From the NCBI GenBank assembly GCA_026261815.1, contig JAMPIT010000856.1:10896001-10960000 (forward strand): a DNA stretch of 64,000 bases, in the 5' to 3' direction. Under the pieces are notes generated by a model, which was not told the DNA's origin, searched no databases, and saw only the letters and a list, made by a program, of their open reading frames with translations. This stretch comes from Monarcha castaneiventris obscurior. Its lineage: Eukaryota; Chordata; Aves; Passeriformes; Monarchidae. Of the stretch, positions 12,759-23,588 are shown one piece after another. Each line of letters opens with the position of its first letter. The stretch's first letter is position 1. The translations under genes and the position numbers were made by a program.

Positions 12759-15700
12759 GACTGCCCATGGGGAGTCAGGATCTGCAAATAAAGCAGCAAT
12801 TGCCGCTTGTAAGGCTTACACAAACCAGGAAGGGATACCTGAGAAAGAGAGATGTCTCTCAGGAGGAAAAGCTGACTGAAGTGATGACCTCCCACGTGGG
12901 CTCTCCCTTTCCCACCAGTTCTCCTCATTGGGACTGGAACTGCAGAGCTCAGAAACGCTCTGGTTCATCCCCAGATCAACGAGGGGAAAGTCAGGTTCAT
13001 AATCCTTCGTGCTTGAGCTGTGCCAGGACTCCCGAGGCCAAGGTCCCCTCTGGCAATTTCACGGATCTCCTGTGGAGTGTCCACTGATGCTTGATCAGAG
13101 CTGCTCCTCGGTGTCACTGACAGCACTGGCACTCACCACACACCCCAGCAGCAAACTCCAACAATCTCCTCACAGGCTGGTGAGCAAACAGCTCCCACAT
13201 CAGCCACAGTCACGTCTCACCAGCACAGCAGCAGCCTGGGGACGTGGGACTGACTGACTGACACTGGCCATGCCAGCCTTAGCAAGGGACAATTGAGTAT
13301 CAGCCTGGTCCTGCCTGGAGGCAGGAAAGGTGTGGGGGGAAAAGGGCAAGGACTTGTTGTCAATGCAGTGACAAAAACTTTTAGGAAAGTTCTAAAAAAC
13401 AAGAATGTCACACAGGTTGCCTCTGCCCCATCCTCACTTTGTGACTTGATGGCTTTTTTTTCAACATGATCACCCCTGTACAAAAAAACCCCTAAACCTA
13501 CCAAATTTGATGCTGGGGGTTTAGCTACTTCCTCAGTGCTAGAAGGTAGCTCTGGTGAAGAAAGGCAGGAGGAGGGTGTTTAACTAAAAATTCCCTTTCT
13601 CCTCTCATTTTGATGCCCCCCTGGGCATCTCCTGGTGGACAGCAGCTGGTCTGCAGCAGAGATCTTCACTCCTGCTAAGCAGCCGCATTGTGGTGCCACT
13701 CAGTGACCCTGGCCCCTTGTCTGTGGCATCTCTAATTTCCAACATCCCCCAAGGGCTGTTTTCCCAGCGCAGAAACACCTGCTAGAAGTGCAGACCTTAT
13801 CAGCAGTGACTTTCTGCCTGCATCTCTGAGTCCTTATCTCAGAGGCTGTTTATTCAACCCCCATGGGCTGTCAAACTCTTTAAAAGCTTGGGAGTCACAG
13901 GTGTTTGCTGGCAGGACTGAGGGACACAGAGGGCAAATGTACTGCCTTTTTCTGAAGAGTGTGAGGAAAACAGAGGAAAGGAGTAGGAACTCTCAGTTCT
14001 GATGGGGAAGAGGCATTTCTGAGGCCCCAGGCAGCCCCAGGATGCAGCTAGATAAGAGTCTCTGCTGGAAAGCACAGGGATGTTTCTTTCATTGCAATTA
14101 AAGAGAGGTTTGTAAAGCCATTTTAACACACAGCACCTCCACCCAGAGCCAGCTCAGTCAGGAAAGCACACCTCCCAGGCCTGATTTTGTATGCATGGTG
14201 GCAGGTAGCAGCTCCAGTCATGAAAGGCTGGAGAGGGATTATTTTCTGAAAGAAAGGCTCTGCTCTGGAGTTGAAGAAATGGAAGCTGATGGTATCACTT
14301 TATTTGGCAGCTGAGTTATTGTGCATCGCTGCTGCCTGAGGAAAGGGTGACAGAAATTAACCTGATGCCCAGATTTGCTGGCGCTCCAGTCCCACAGTCT
14401 GTCCAAGACCCTCTTGCCAAAGCTAGATGCAATTTATCATGTTATTTCTTCAAGCTATGTGGACATCACTAGCCAAATCTCCAGTTTTAGCAGAGCACAA
14501 GACAACAGCCTAGGGAGATTTGGATGTTTCCCCTGCACCACCACATTATTGTAAGACTTTTGGGGTCTTAAAAAGCACTTCTAGAGATCCAAGTAAACTA
14601 TAAAAAGAACTATCACAACACCCTTGTGCAGGTGAGGGAACCAAGGCACTTGCAGGAAATGAGAGCAGAAAAGAAAGGAGGGAACCAGGTGCTTCTGTCT
14701 CCAGCCTGGTGCTCTCACCCTGCAGCTCTTGGGTAGGTTGGGTGGGATTTTCATGATCTATCATGAAAGGTGTTGCCCCAAGCCTTAATGAACCAACATG
14801 AGGCCCTATTTTGGACCCCTCCAGGCTGCACAGCTGAGTCTGCCCCTTGTCTTCAGTGAGGCCCAGGGCTGCTGAGCAGCTCAGCAGCCCAAGGAGTTTC
14901 CATCCACCTGTACTCAGACACCATCACTGTGCTCTCCCTTACTAATCAGCATTTTTTTAGCTTGTTTCATGCTCCAGCCCATACAATGATCAAAGAACCA
15001 CCACCAACCCTTCATTTTCCTCCGCTTACTCAATACATCCCTTTTCCAAAGACTTAGCAACTGCTGTGTGATCTGTGGCACAAAAATCTTGCTGGTTTCA
15101 AAAATAGGGGGCAAAACGGAGATGCAGCTATTTCACCTCATAACCTCCTCCGCCTTTGCACTGAGCTGCAGTTACTGTCAGCTTTCATTTCCTGAAGTTA
15201 CTCCGTGCTGTGAACACACACTGGAAGCAGAAAGACAGATGCAGTCAGTGGTGATGAGAGGGCAGTGATTGTACTTCCAGTAAATTGCCTGAGCCTTTCC
15301 ACATGAGTCACTGCACACAGAGAGGTGAGGCATTGGCAGAAAAAAGTTTGCAACTGATCCTGACAAGAGTTTAACAGCCCCTCAATGCCTCTGCCTGCCT
15401 GGTTTTCTTTAGTTGTGGGGATTCCTTCTAAAAGGCTGCTGAAAATAAGTAACAACTCACAGATTATCTTGTACTGTCAAAACACTGGAGAACATTCAGA
15501 ACTAGAACCACATCTCTCCCTGCTTCCCAGCCGATCCTCTCTTGAATCCAGAGAGCACAAATCCTAAGAATTTCCTGATTGCAAGTATGAAATATAGGAA
15601 AGCTGATTTTTAAACACATAACACTTGACTGATCACTAAGCCCTTGTTGCAAATGCACTCAAGTTCCAAGTCTTATTGCAACCTGATCCCTGAGGTATCT

Positions 15701-18700
15701 GCTTTGTGACAGCTACTGGCAAAGTATCACCTAGGCTGAGAGTAAGTAATCTTGCTCAGAAAGACAAACTCCCTCCTATTGTATTCTCTAAAATCTTTAT
15801 CTCCTCTCTGACACTAGCAGATCTGGGCCCTGAGAGTGGTTTTTTTTCTGCAGAGCCTTTCCTTCCTGCCTCCCCGCATTTCTCCTCTACAAGCTTCTGC
15901 AGCTGGGAAAAGGCAAAACAGTGGCAAATTTAAAGCCTTTGTCAGACTTCCCCCAGATGGCAATCAGCTGATGAAACCCAGGAAGATTTGTCATCTAAAA
16001 AGCCCTTTATTAGCCTGTTGCACCTGGGTGTAGAGCACCAAAGAAGATGAATTGATATTCAAATGTGGAGTGCGCAGGTAGAAGGGTGGAGGGAGGGTTT
16101 GACAGCCCCTGCTCATAATGCTGCTTCACCTGGCAGCACCACTCCTTGGTAGCATCAGTGGCAAACTGCTTGGAGTCATAACAGGATGAAATGGAGCCCC
16201 AGAAACCTGCTCAGACCACTAGATTTCCTCAGTCGCCAAATCTGCTTGATTTGGGCTTTGTTTTCAGTCTTGTTCTAAACATTTCCTGTTTGTGGTGCCT
16301 GTACTGAGCAAGAGGGTGAGAGCACCTCACAGAACATGGGCACAGAGGAAATCCCATTATTGCTTCAAATGGTCCTAGATCACAGCTCCAGGGAGAGAAG
16401 GGCTGAATGAATGCAGGCAGTGTTAGAGGATTGCTTTGGTGTCAGCTGCCTCCTCTGCCAAGTCCTGGCTCTCTTAACTTCTCAAAGGCTTGACTTGATG
16501 CTCGTTTTCACTTCAGAATCTTCTCTGTAAATTTGTGCAGTGATTTAGGGATCTACAGCACTGATTTCTCCTTAAAACACTCACTTTTTACTCATTACAC
16601 ATCCATGTAGGATCTTCCATTCAATGGGAGAGGGTCAAGTTCACTTGGTGCGGCCCTGGGTTTAAACAGGGGGTTTGCAGGAGCAGGTTTAGCCTTGCAT
16701 TCCCAACCTGCTACTTGCCTGAATTTCTGTACAAACCACAAGGAAAGACATCTGAAAGACAGATTTTTCAATCAGTCCAATGCCAGAATGGTGTTTCATT
16801 GTTCTTGAGCGGGTGAACACTGTATTAGACAAATTCTTCTGTGCAAAATTATCATTTTCTTTCAGCCACTACATTTCCGGAGCACTCAATCTAAAAGGCA
16901 TCCAATAAAAAGGACAGAAGATATGGAATTTGGCACATATCTGTTTATGAAAGCAGACCAGTGAACATTCTCAGGCATAAAAATGCACACATTCTCCATT
17001 TAAAATCCTCAAAAGGACACTGGAGATAGTTTAAATGTTTCATTCTTTGATTGAGGGAAGACTAGTGGGAGAACAAAGATTTCCACTCTCATGGAAGTAA
17101 TTACAAACAACAAACATCAATTCCCAGATGTTTTTTATTTGCTTCGCTGTTTTATTTTCAAAGAATCTGAAGTGCACTTGGCATCTCCTTTGTATTGCCT
17201 TTGATTGTGAGCAGCGTTGGCCTCTTATCTCCTCCTGGATTCACAGCAGCATCAAAGCGCTGACATCCGTGAATGTCACACGAGAGCTGCGATGAGGAGC
17301 TGGACCATGGGGCCAGAAATAGCTCGTGTCCCCCCCAAAACTGCGGTGCCGGAGCAGCGCTGGCACGGGGCTGGAGCAGTGACCAGCAGAGGGAGCGGCA
17401 AAGCCGGCTCAGAGATCCCCGGGCCGATGGCACAGAGGATTTGGGGAGTTTTGCTGCTGGGTTAGAGATTTGTAAGAAAATGTCCCAGAGAAGAGTAGAT
17501 GTTTTTTTTATCCGATGTGAGTTAACACACGGTGATGTTGTTACTCTCTGCTGATGGCAAGAGAGGCAGGGTTCGGTGTTACTTGTGGTTATCTCAGCAT
17601 TAGAAATGCTCCCTCACAGCATCCCAACAGGGTCCTGGGAGGGGGAAGGATTGTGCACAGCACAGGGGCAGCTGTGAGGGCTGGGGGGTCTCCCTAATCC
17701 CCAGGTTCTCCCGTGTCCCTGCCATCCCTCAGAAAGACTGAGGGGCAGAAGGGGTAAGCGGCCATGAAGTTGGGTTTTATCCTGTGCTTTCCAAGGGCAG
17801 TCTGAACAGCACCTCCCGGCAAAATCGAGTGGGAAACAATCTCACCAGTGCCAGTGCTCACTGCTAACAGCCTGGAACGTGCTCCTAGCTCACCTAACAC
17901 AAGCAGCACCATCGGCAGTCTGTCCTGGTGGCACCAATGCAGCCCTGCTTGACTGAGACAGGCCCTGATGCTGTTTCATCTGCATGGAGTGAGCAGAGCC
18001 AGTCCCACCTACCTGCTGGGCTAGCACAGGAGGAGAGAGCAGCTACAGCCTCACAACAGGCCTCTACCTCACACCGTGCCAGCTGAGACACATCAGGCAC
18101 GTCGGGATGTGCACTGGGACAGAGCCAAGAGAGCCAAGAGCCCTTTGGCTGGGTGCCAGCCATCACACAGAGGTCAGGGATGCGGGTGCTTTGGGGACCA
18201 CGCAGGGCTGTGTATTCCCTAAATCCTAAATCCTGGCAGGGAGCCTGGGTACCAGGGAGAAAAGTTTGAGTAGGGAGAGCCCGTGAGTTGCTGTAAGTAG
18301 ATGCACAACCAGAGGATTTGCTCTACCTTCACACTCTCAGTGTCCAGCACGAGCTGGAAAACCCTCAGGGTTTCCTGAATTTACACCCGTTGTTGGGACA
18401 GGCAGAGCATCACTGCGGCTCTGTGACACCCAGCTCCTGCTGCAGTGGGAGCAGGGAGGTTGTGCTGAGGCTGCCAGGCTAAATTTACCCTGGCCCAGGA
18501 CTCTGATGCGCAGTGGGCAGGGCAGGTTTGGGCACATGTAGCTGGCATGGGAAATGTGAGGTTTTTTGAGATTCTGGCAAAGCCCCAAAGTGGCTGACTC
18601 ACTCCTCTCAGGTCAGTTGCTCACAGCTGTAACTCCAGTGAGACTGGTGGGTTATTTCTGATGCGCTTTGCTGTGTGATCACAGCCCAGCCCCTTGCCCT

Positions 18701-18845
18701 TGCTGCTGAAGGATGGCTCCTCTCTCCAGTGGGCTTTATTTAGCTTCCACTTCAAAGCTGTTCTGTAAGAGGCAAACCGATGTGAAAAGGGTACGGCATT
18801 TCTTTTAGTTGGAGATTCCCCATCCTGAGCTGTCTGGTGACTTTG

Positions 18846-18881
18846 AACTTGTTAGAATCAATGAACTCGTTATAATCAATG
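18846..18881 (+). promoter_or_regulatory. Tandem 18-bp motif with paired ONECUT/CUX-like sites
   Basis: Two adjacent 18-base units differ at two positions, and each ends in AATCAATG. This fits the ATCAAT-type consensus bound by ONECUT (HNF6) and CUX proteins. The segment around it is AT-rich with homeodomain-like TAATTA words near 18990. Regulatory function is inferred from motif match only. Confidence 0.3.
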
Positions 18882-20852
18882 CCCTGTCCTCTCTGTCAGC
18901 TGCACACAGCGTATGGATTCGTCATTTGCTGCTAGAGATGACTTGGCACTTGTGAGTTGTGTCAATGGATGCAAAAGCAGATTCATTCTAATTATATTGA
19001 ACCATTTATTAACTTAGTAGTTTAGTCTTGAAGTCCTAAAGGTTCCTCAGCAGTAAATCATGCACAAATAAAGTGCACCAAGGAGAAAAAAAAAGAAGTT
19101 AAATGCATTTTTAGCTTGAACATTTGGAAGGCAACTACCCGAACAAAACAACCCCTGGCACATTTCTGCACTCTCTTTTGTATTCTGTTAATACCCTACT
19201 AAAAATGTTGACTTAAACCCCTCCATCCTGTGTTTTCTGTGTGTAATGGCAGGTCTGCCATAGGGAGGCTGGCAGAGGCTGGCAAGGGCTCGGGCACGTG
19301 GAGATTTCCGATTGCCAGCTCCAAGGCTGCTCTCTGTAGTTGCCTCATTGCAACAGATCTGTTTGCTCATGGAACAGCTGTGAAACTGCAGCAGATTTTA
19401 GGTATCCATGGGAGTAGCCGTGCATTTCACTGCATGGAATAATGTGTACCTTGTGCTCTGGGCAATGCTCTGCAATTAGTTTGTGGAAGTTGTTTGTCTC
19501 TGAAGCCCTATAAATACACATACACAAAACTATAGGAGAATGAGTAGTTCCATGCTTCAAGCAAATGCATTCTCACGCAGGAGAGGTTTGCAGGCTGGTC
19601 ACATCCTCCTGCCACCCCCCCTCCCAGTGTAGCTCCTCCACTGATCTTTCTTTCATTTCACGTAAGGCTGACCAAAAATATTTATTTTATTCTTTTCCAT
19701 GCATAGAATAAAAAGGATGGGGAATTTCCCAGTGAAATCAAGGGCATGCACCATTCAGTGGCAAGCAGCCTCCACTGGGCTCTATTTGTTACTTTGCTCT
19801 CCCTCAGAGAAGGCAAAGAAAGAGAATAAAAACTAAACAACTCAGGCAGAGGTACCAATTCCTTTCATCAAACATTTTCCCCTGTGATTCACTGGCATCC
19901 TCTGAGCACCTCCCGTCAAAAGTTCCATTTTACAAACCAACCTTGCTCCCCAGCCGAGCCCTTCAACTTCTCAAGCAACTTTTTCCATGACCATTCCTTT
20001 TCCCCATTCCTTCAGTTTAACAGAAAGGACCAGAAGTTGGGTTTCTTTGTGCAGTGCTCCTGGTTCGGGTGAATTACCATCACACCTGAGGTGGTCTAAC
20101 CCTTGGCGTGCCGGGATCTGCCAGAAGCTCAGGACGGTGGGGGATGTTAAAGTGAAGCGCCCGGGCCCCTCCCCGCTCTGCTACAGCTGAACCCAGGGAC
20201 CCCAGGAGAGGAGGAGGAGGAAGGGACCATCAGGAACAATCCACGACCGTACCAACCCTTGCCTGGTCCCTGCCTGGTCCGTGCCCGTCCCGGCTGGAGC
20301 TGTTCCTTCAGCACCACGGCCGGGCCGGCTCTTGGCTCCCGGAGGGAAGGGCGGCTGGCACGGTTCGGCTCGGCTGCGGCTATCCCGGGCCGGGCCGGGC
20401 AGGGGCTCGGCTCGTCCCGTCCCAGCGTAGCCTACCCCGAGCCGGACCCGCAGCCAGCGCTGGCGGCGGAGGGGCGGGGGGCTCCTTTGAGGGGTGTGTG
20501 TGTGTGTTCTTGGGGTGCGGAGGGGCTGCGGGGGCTGAGCTGCACCTGCGTGTGGGGGGGGGGGTGCACGGGATGGGTCTGGGGGTGCAAAGAGGGCGCG
20601 GCCACGCAGAGGTGCGGGAGTGGGTGCGGGGGGTGGCGGTGAGGAGGGAGCGATGGATGCTCAGGGTGCCCGCGGGTGTGCGGGGCACCTGTAGGAAGGT
20701 GCGCGCAGCCGAGAGCGTGCAAGGGGAGTGTGCACACAGCGTGCGGGTCTGCAGGCGTGCGTGTGCGCTGAGGGGCGCGGGGAGGGTCTGCCGGGGTCCG
20801 CGTGTGTGCGTGCGCGGGGGTCTCAGAACGGGGCTCTGTGCGTGCGTGGCTT

Positions 20853-21490
20853 TGTGCGGGTGCGGGGCGTGCCAGGTGTGCGGGGCTGTGTGCGGGGTGT
20901 GCGGGGCGTGCAAGGTGTGCGGGGCTGTGTGCGGGGTGTGCGGGGGCGTGTGCATGTGCAGAGCTGTGTGCGAAGCTGTGTGCGGGGCTGTGTGCGTGGT
21001 TCTGTGCGGGGCTGTGCGTGCGGGCTGTGTGCGGGTGCGGGGCGTGCCAGGTGTGCGGGGCTGTGTGCGGGGTGTGCGGGGCGTGCAAGGTGTGCGGGGC
21101 TGTGTGCGGGGTGTGCGGGGGCGTGTGCATGTGCAGAGCTGTGTGCGAAGCTGTGTGCGGGGCTGTGTGCGTGGTTCTGTGCGGGGTGTGCCGGGCTCTG
21201 TGCAGGGCTCTGTGCAGGGCTCTGTGTGGGGTGTGCCGGGCTGTGTGCAGAGCTGTGTGCGGGGTTCTGTGCGGGGTGCGCAGCGTGTGCTGGGTGTGCA
21301 GGGCTCTGTGCGGGGTGCGCAGCGTGTGCAGGGCTGTGTGCGGGGCCGTGTGAGGAGCCGTGTGCGGGGCTGTGTGCGGGGTGTGCGGGGTTCCGTGCGG
21401 GGTGCGCAGCGTGTGCAGGTTTCTGTGCAGGTTTCTGTGCAGGTTTGTGTGCAGGTTTGTGTGCAGGTTTCTGTGCGGGTCTGTGTGCGC
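20853..21490 (+). repeat. G/T-rich minisatellite with an exact 159-bp direct duplication
   Basis: The region is built from variants of a TGTGCGGGGC core. The 159 bases at 20853-21011 recur, as far as I can read without mismatch, at 21028-21186 (offset 175). It ends in about six copies of a 12-mer, GTGCAGGTTTCT and variants, at about 21412-21475. Long cysteine/valine/arginine-rich open frames on both strands are artefacts of this composition. Confidence 0.9.
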
Positions 21491-21561
21491 GCCGGGCCGG
21501 CGGTGCGGTGGGTGCGTGGGTGCGAGCACGCGCGTGTGGCGGCGGGTCGGGCGCTGCTGCC

Positions 21562-21648
21562 GCACACACGCACGGACACACGGACACGGACACGCGGACA
21601 CACGGACACTCGGACACGGGCACACACGGACACACACACGCACACAGC
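21562..21648 (+). repeat. Imperfect ACACGG/CA-rich simple repeat
   Basis: An imperfect hexamer array of ACACGG and ACGGAC variants lies just upstream of the candidate first-exon donor at 21703, so it probably falls in the 5' leader or core promoter of the GPCR gene. Confidence 0.7.
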
Positions 21649-21703
21649 CACGGCAGAGCTGCCGGCGGGAGGAGCCCGGCCGGCGCTGCCCGCCCTCCGC
21701 CCG

Positions 21704-22160
21704 GTGAGTGCCGCCGCTCCGCGGGACCGCGGGAGAGACGGGGAACCGGGGGGAACCGGGGGGAACCGGGGGGGACCGGGGGTCTGGGGGCAGCCAGGGG
21801 CAAGGGTCCGGCAGTGCGGCCGCGGGACGCGCAACTTCCCGGGGAAGGAGGCAGTGAGGGACCGAGGGAGCGGGGGGAGTGGCGGCGGACCGGGGGCTGC
21901 GGGGGGACCGGGGCTCCTTCCCTGCCCCCCCAGTCTCTCCGGGGCGGGGCAGGGGCTCCCGCCGGCCCCGCCGCCGCTGCCGGACCGGTGCCGGACCGGT
22001 GCCGGTGCCGGTGCCGCGCTGCCCAGCCCGGCCGCCCCGCGCTACGGCCGCTTCTTAACTAAGTTGCGGATAAGCTGCTGCTGGCCCGGCAGCTCCCCGT
22101 GAAGGGCGATCGCTGCCCCGAGCCCCCGCTGACCCCTTCTCTCCACACCCTCTCTTGCAG
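21704..22160 (+). other. Predicted 5'UTR intron of the GPCR gene
   Basis: A strong donor (CCG before GTGAGTG) at 21704 pairs with a polypyrimidine tract and CTTGCAG acceptor ending at 22160, giving a 457-base GC-rich intron. It contains three exact 10-mers GGGAACCGGG plus a variant at 21741-21780. The non-coding first exon would end at 21703. Splice sites are read from consensus only. Confidence 0.6.
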
Positions 22161-22182
22161 GCGGGGCTGATCCCAGCTCGCC

Positions 22183-22227
22183 ATGTCCGGAGCACTGGAA
22201 GCAGCGCAGCAGGCTCTGCCCCGTTAG
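22183..22227 (+). promoter_or_regulatory. Upstream ORF of 14 codons in the GPCR leader
   Basis: An ATG in good context (GCC before ATG) opens a 14-codon frame ending in TAG, 32 bases before the GPCR ATG and in a different frame. It lies in the coding exon downstream of the predicted acceptor, so it would be on every spliced transcript. It could reduce translation of the receptor; this is inference. Confidence 0.5.
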
Positions 22228-22259
22228 CCCAGGCTGCCCGGGGTGGGGGGTGCTCAGCC

Positions 22260-23588
22260 ATGGATTCGTCTCCCCCAGAACCCGGGGCCCCCCCTGACCC
22301 TCTGCAGTTCTGGCAGGAGGAGAACCAGACCCAAGGCGGGCTCTGGAACGGCAGCCAGGAGCTGGGATGGGAAGAGCTGGAGAAGATGCTCTTCCTCTTT
22401 GCGAAGGAGCCTGTCACCATCAGCCTCACAGCGATGTACTTGGTGTCCTTTGTGGTGGGCTTCGTGGGCAACATCATGTCCATCAGGGTGCTGACCCGCA
22501 AGCGCCGCAGTCGGGTGTCCAGCCTGAGCGCCACCCGCAGCCTCCTCATCAACCTGGCGGTGTGTGACCTCATGGTGGTGTGCATCTGCATGCCCATCAC
22601 CGTGGGCAACCTCATCTACAAAGCCTGGGTGTACGGGGACTTCCTCTGCCGGGCAGTGCCCTTCATCCAGGCTGTTTCTGTCTCTGCCAGCGTCCTCAGC
22701 CTGACCGTGATCAGCGTGAACAGGTACTACAGCGTGCACAACCCGCTCAACGCCCGCTCCTTCTTCACCCAGAAGAGGATCCTCAGCACCATCCTGGTGG
22801 TGTGGTTGCTGTCCTCAGGGATATGCATGCCCCTCATCTTCATGAACAAACGAGATGAGATCGGGGTGGTGGAGGGCTTGCCCCTGGTGTTTTCCATCTG
22901 CAGGGAGATTTGGCCTCAGGAGAGGCTCAAGCAAGCCTACAACTTCCTGCTCTTCTGCGCCCTGTACTGCCTGCCCGTCCTGTTCAACATGGTCATCTGC
23001 TTCCTCACGGTGCGCCGGCTGTGGAGCCGCAGCAGCCAGCTGAAGGAGAGCTCTGCCCTGAACCGATCCCTGCCCGCCTCCAGGCTGAAGATCCGCAGGA
23101 AGGTGGCGCAGATGGTGGTGGCCCTGGTCCTGCTGTTCGCCATCTCTTGGCTGCCCGTCTACCTGATGGACATCTGGATTGATTTCAACATCCCCAAATC
23201 TTTGCAGGATGTGACTCCTTCTCCTTGGATCCTGCAGCTCAGACCTTTTGCCCAGTGGCTTGGCCTCACCAATTCCAGCCTCAACCCTATATGCTATTGC
23301 TTTGTTGGGAACCTCTACAGGTCAGCCAAGGAAATGAAGAGCAAATACCACCAAAGGATGGTCTCTCTCTTTAACTTCTCTCTGTCTGAAGGGACAACTC
23401 ACTCCTCAGTCCCAGAGCTGCTCTCTTACCGGAGCTCAGTGGACCCTGCAAGGAAAGGACCCTCCACCACCCCGTCCATGGGCAGAAGATGTCAGGGAAG
23501 TCATGGCCATAAGAACAAGTGTGGACACTTGAACTCCTGCCAGCATCCACCTCTGAACACTGTCTCCAGTGAGAACACTTCCTTGTAA
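22260..23588 (+). CDS. Class A (rhodopsin-like) peptide-type GPCR, unassigned
   Basis: A 442-residue seven-helix receptor in one uninterrupted coding exon. The start is the ATG at 22260, in strong context (CAGCC before ATGG) and after an N-terminal region free of in-frame ATG. N-glycosylation sequons are N22 and N30. Landmarks: GN at 70-71 (TM1), LAVCD with D103 (TM2), C130 pairing with C214 of loop 2, N154-R155-Y156 in place of the usual D/E-R-Y, W182 (TM4), P239 (TM5), S-W-L-P at 296-299 (TM6), and N342-P-I-C-Y346 (TM7). The second extracellular loop has C-x3-W-P, a pattern seen in orexin, tachykinin, NPY and GPR83-type receptors, and TM3 resembles the orexin group. The tail ends in T-S-L, a class I PDZ ligand form, after a Cys/His-rich stretch. 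It should act at the plasma membrane through G proteins. I do not recognise the exact orthologue and give no symbol. Confidence 0.95.
   Translation: MDSSPPEPGAPPDPLQFWQEENQTQGGLWNGSQELGWEELEKMLFLFAKEPVTISLTAMYLVSFVVGFVGNIMSIRVLTRKRRSRVSSLSATRSLLINLAVCDLMVVCICMPITVGNLIYKAWVYGDFLCRAVPFIQAVSVSASVLSLTVISVNRYYSVHNPLNARSFFTQKRILSTILVVWLLSSGICMPLIFMNKRDEIGVVEGLPLVFSICREIWPQERLKQAYNFLLFCALYCLPVLFNMVICFLTVRRLWSRSSQLKESSALNRSLPASRLKIRRKVAQMVVALVLLFAISWLPVYLMDIWIDFNIPKSLQDVTPSPWILQLRPFAQWLGLTNSSLNPICYCFVGNLYRSAKEMKSKYHQRMVSLFNFSLSEGTTHSSVPELLSYRSSVDPARKGPSTTPSMGRRCQGSHGHKNKCGHLNSCQHPPLNTVSSENTSL

Larger units (their letters stand above)
10276..20250. other. Intergenic stretch between GRIFIN and the GPCR gene
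   Basis: No gene is recognisable. It includes the ATGGG array at 12664-12758 and moderately AT-rich sequence from about 15 to 19.6 kb, including an 18-base tandem motif at 18846-18881 that looks like a candidate regulatory element. Open frames are short and lack domains. Confidence 0.55.
20250..22330 (+). promoter_or_regulatory. CpG island and promoter region of the GPCR gene
   Basis: GC content and CpG density rise sharply from about 20.25 kb and fall off within the GPCR coding exon. The interval contains a G/T-rich minisatellite, an ACACGG-type array, a credible splice donor at 21703/21704 and the acceptor before the coding exon. No TATA box is obvious, as expected for a CpG-island promoter. 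The transcription start cannot be placed from sequence alone. Confidence 0.75.

Noticed and set aside
12424..13087. Open frames with HPIPS or WDGMG repeats
   Set aside because: Produced by the ATGGG microsatellite.
20380..22102. Very long open frames (up to 534 residues) on both strands
   Set aside because: Cys/Val/Arg- or His/Thr/Pro-rich products from a G/T-rich minisatellite, open in several frames at once, with no domain. The true gene is the GPCR downstream.
22155..22259. Longer GPCR starting at TTG 22155
   Set aside because: No ATG there, and the TTG lies inside the intron just before the AG acceptor; ATG at 22260 has strong context.
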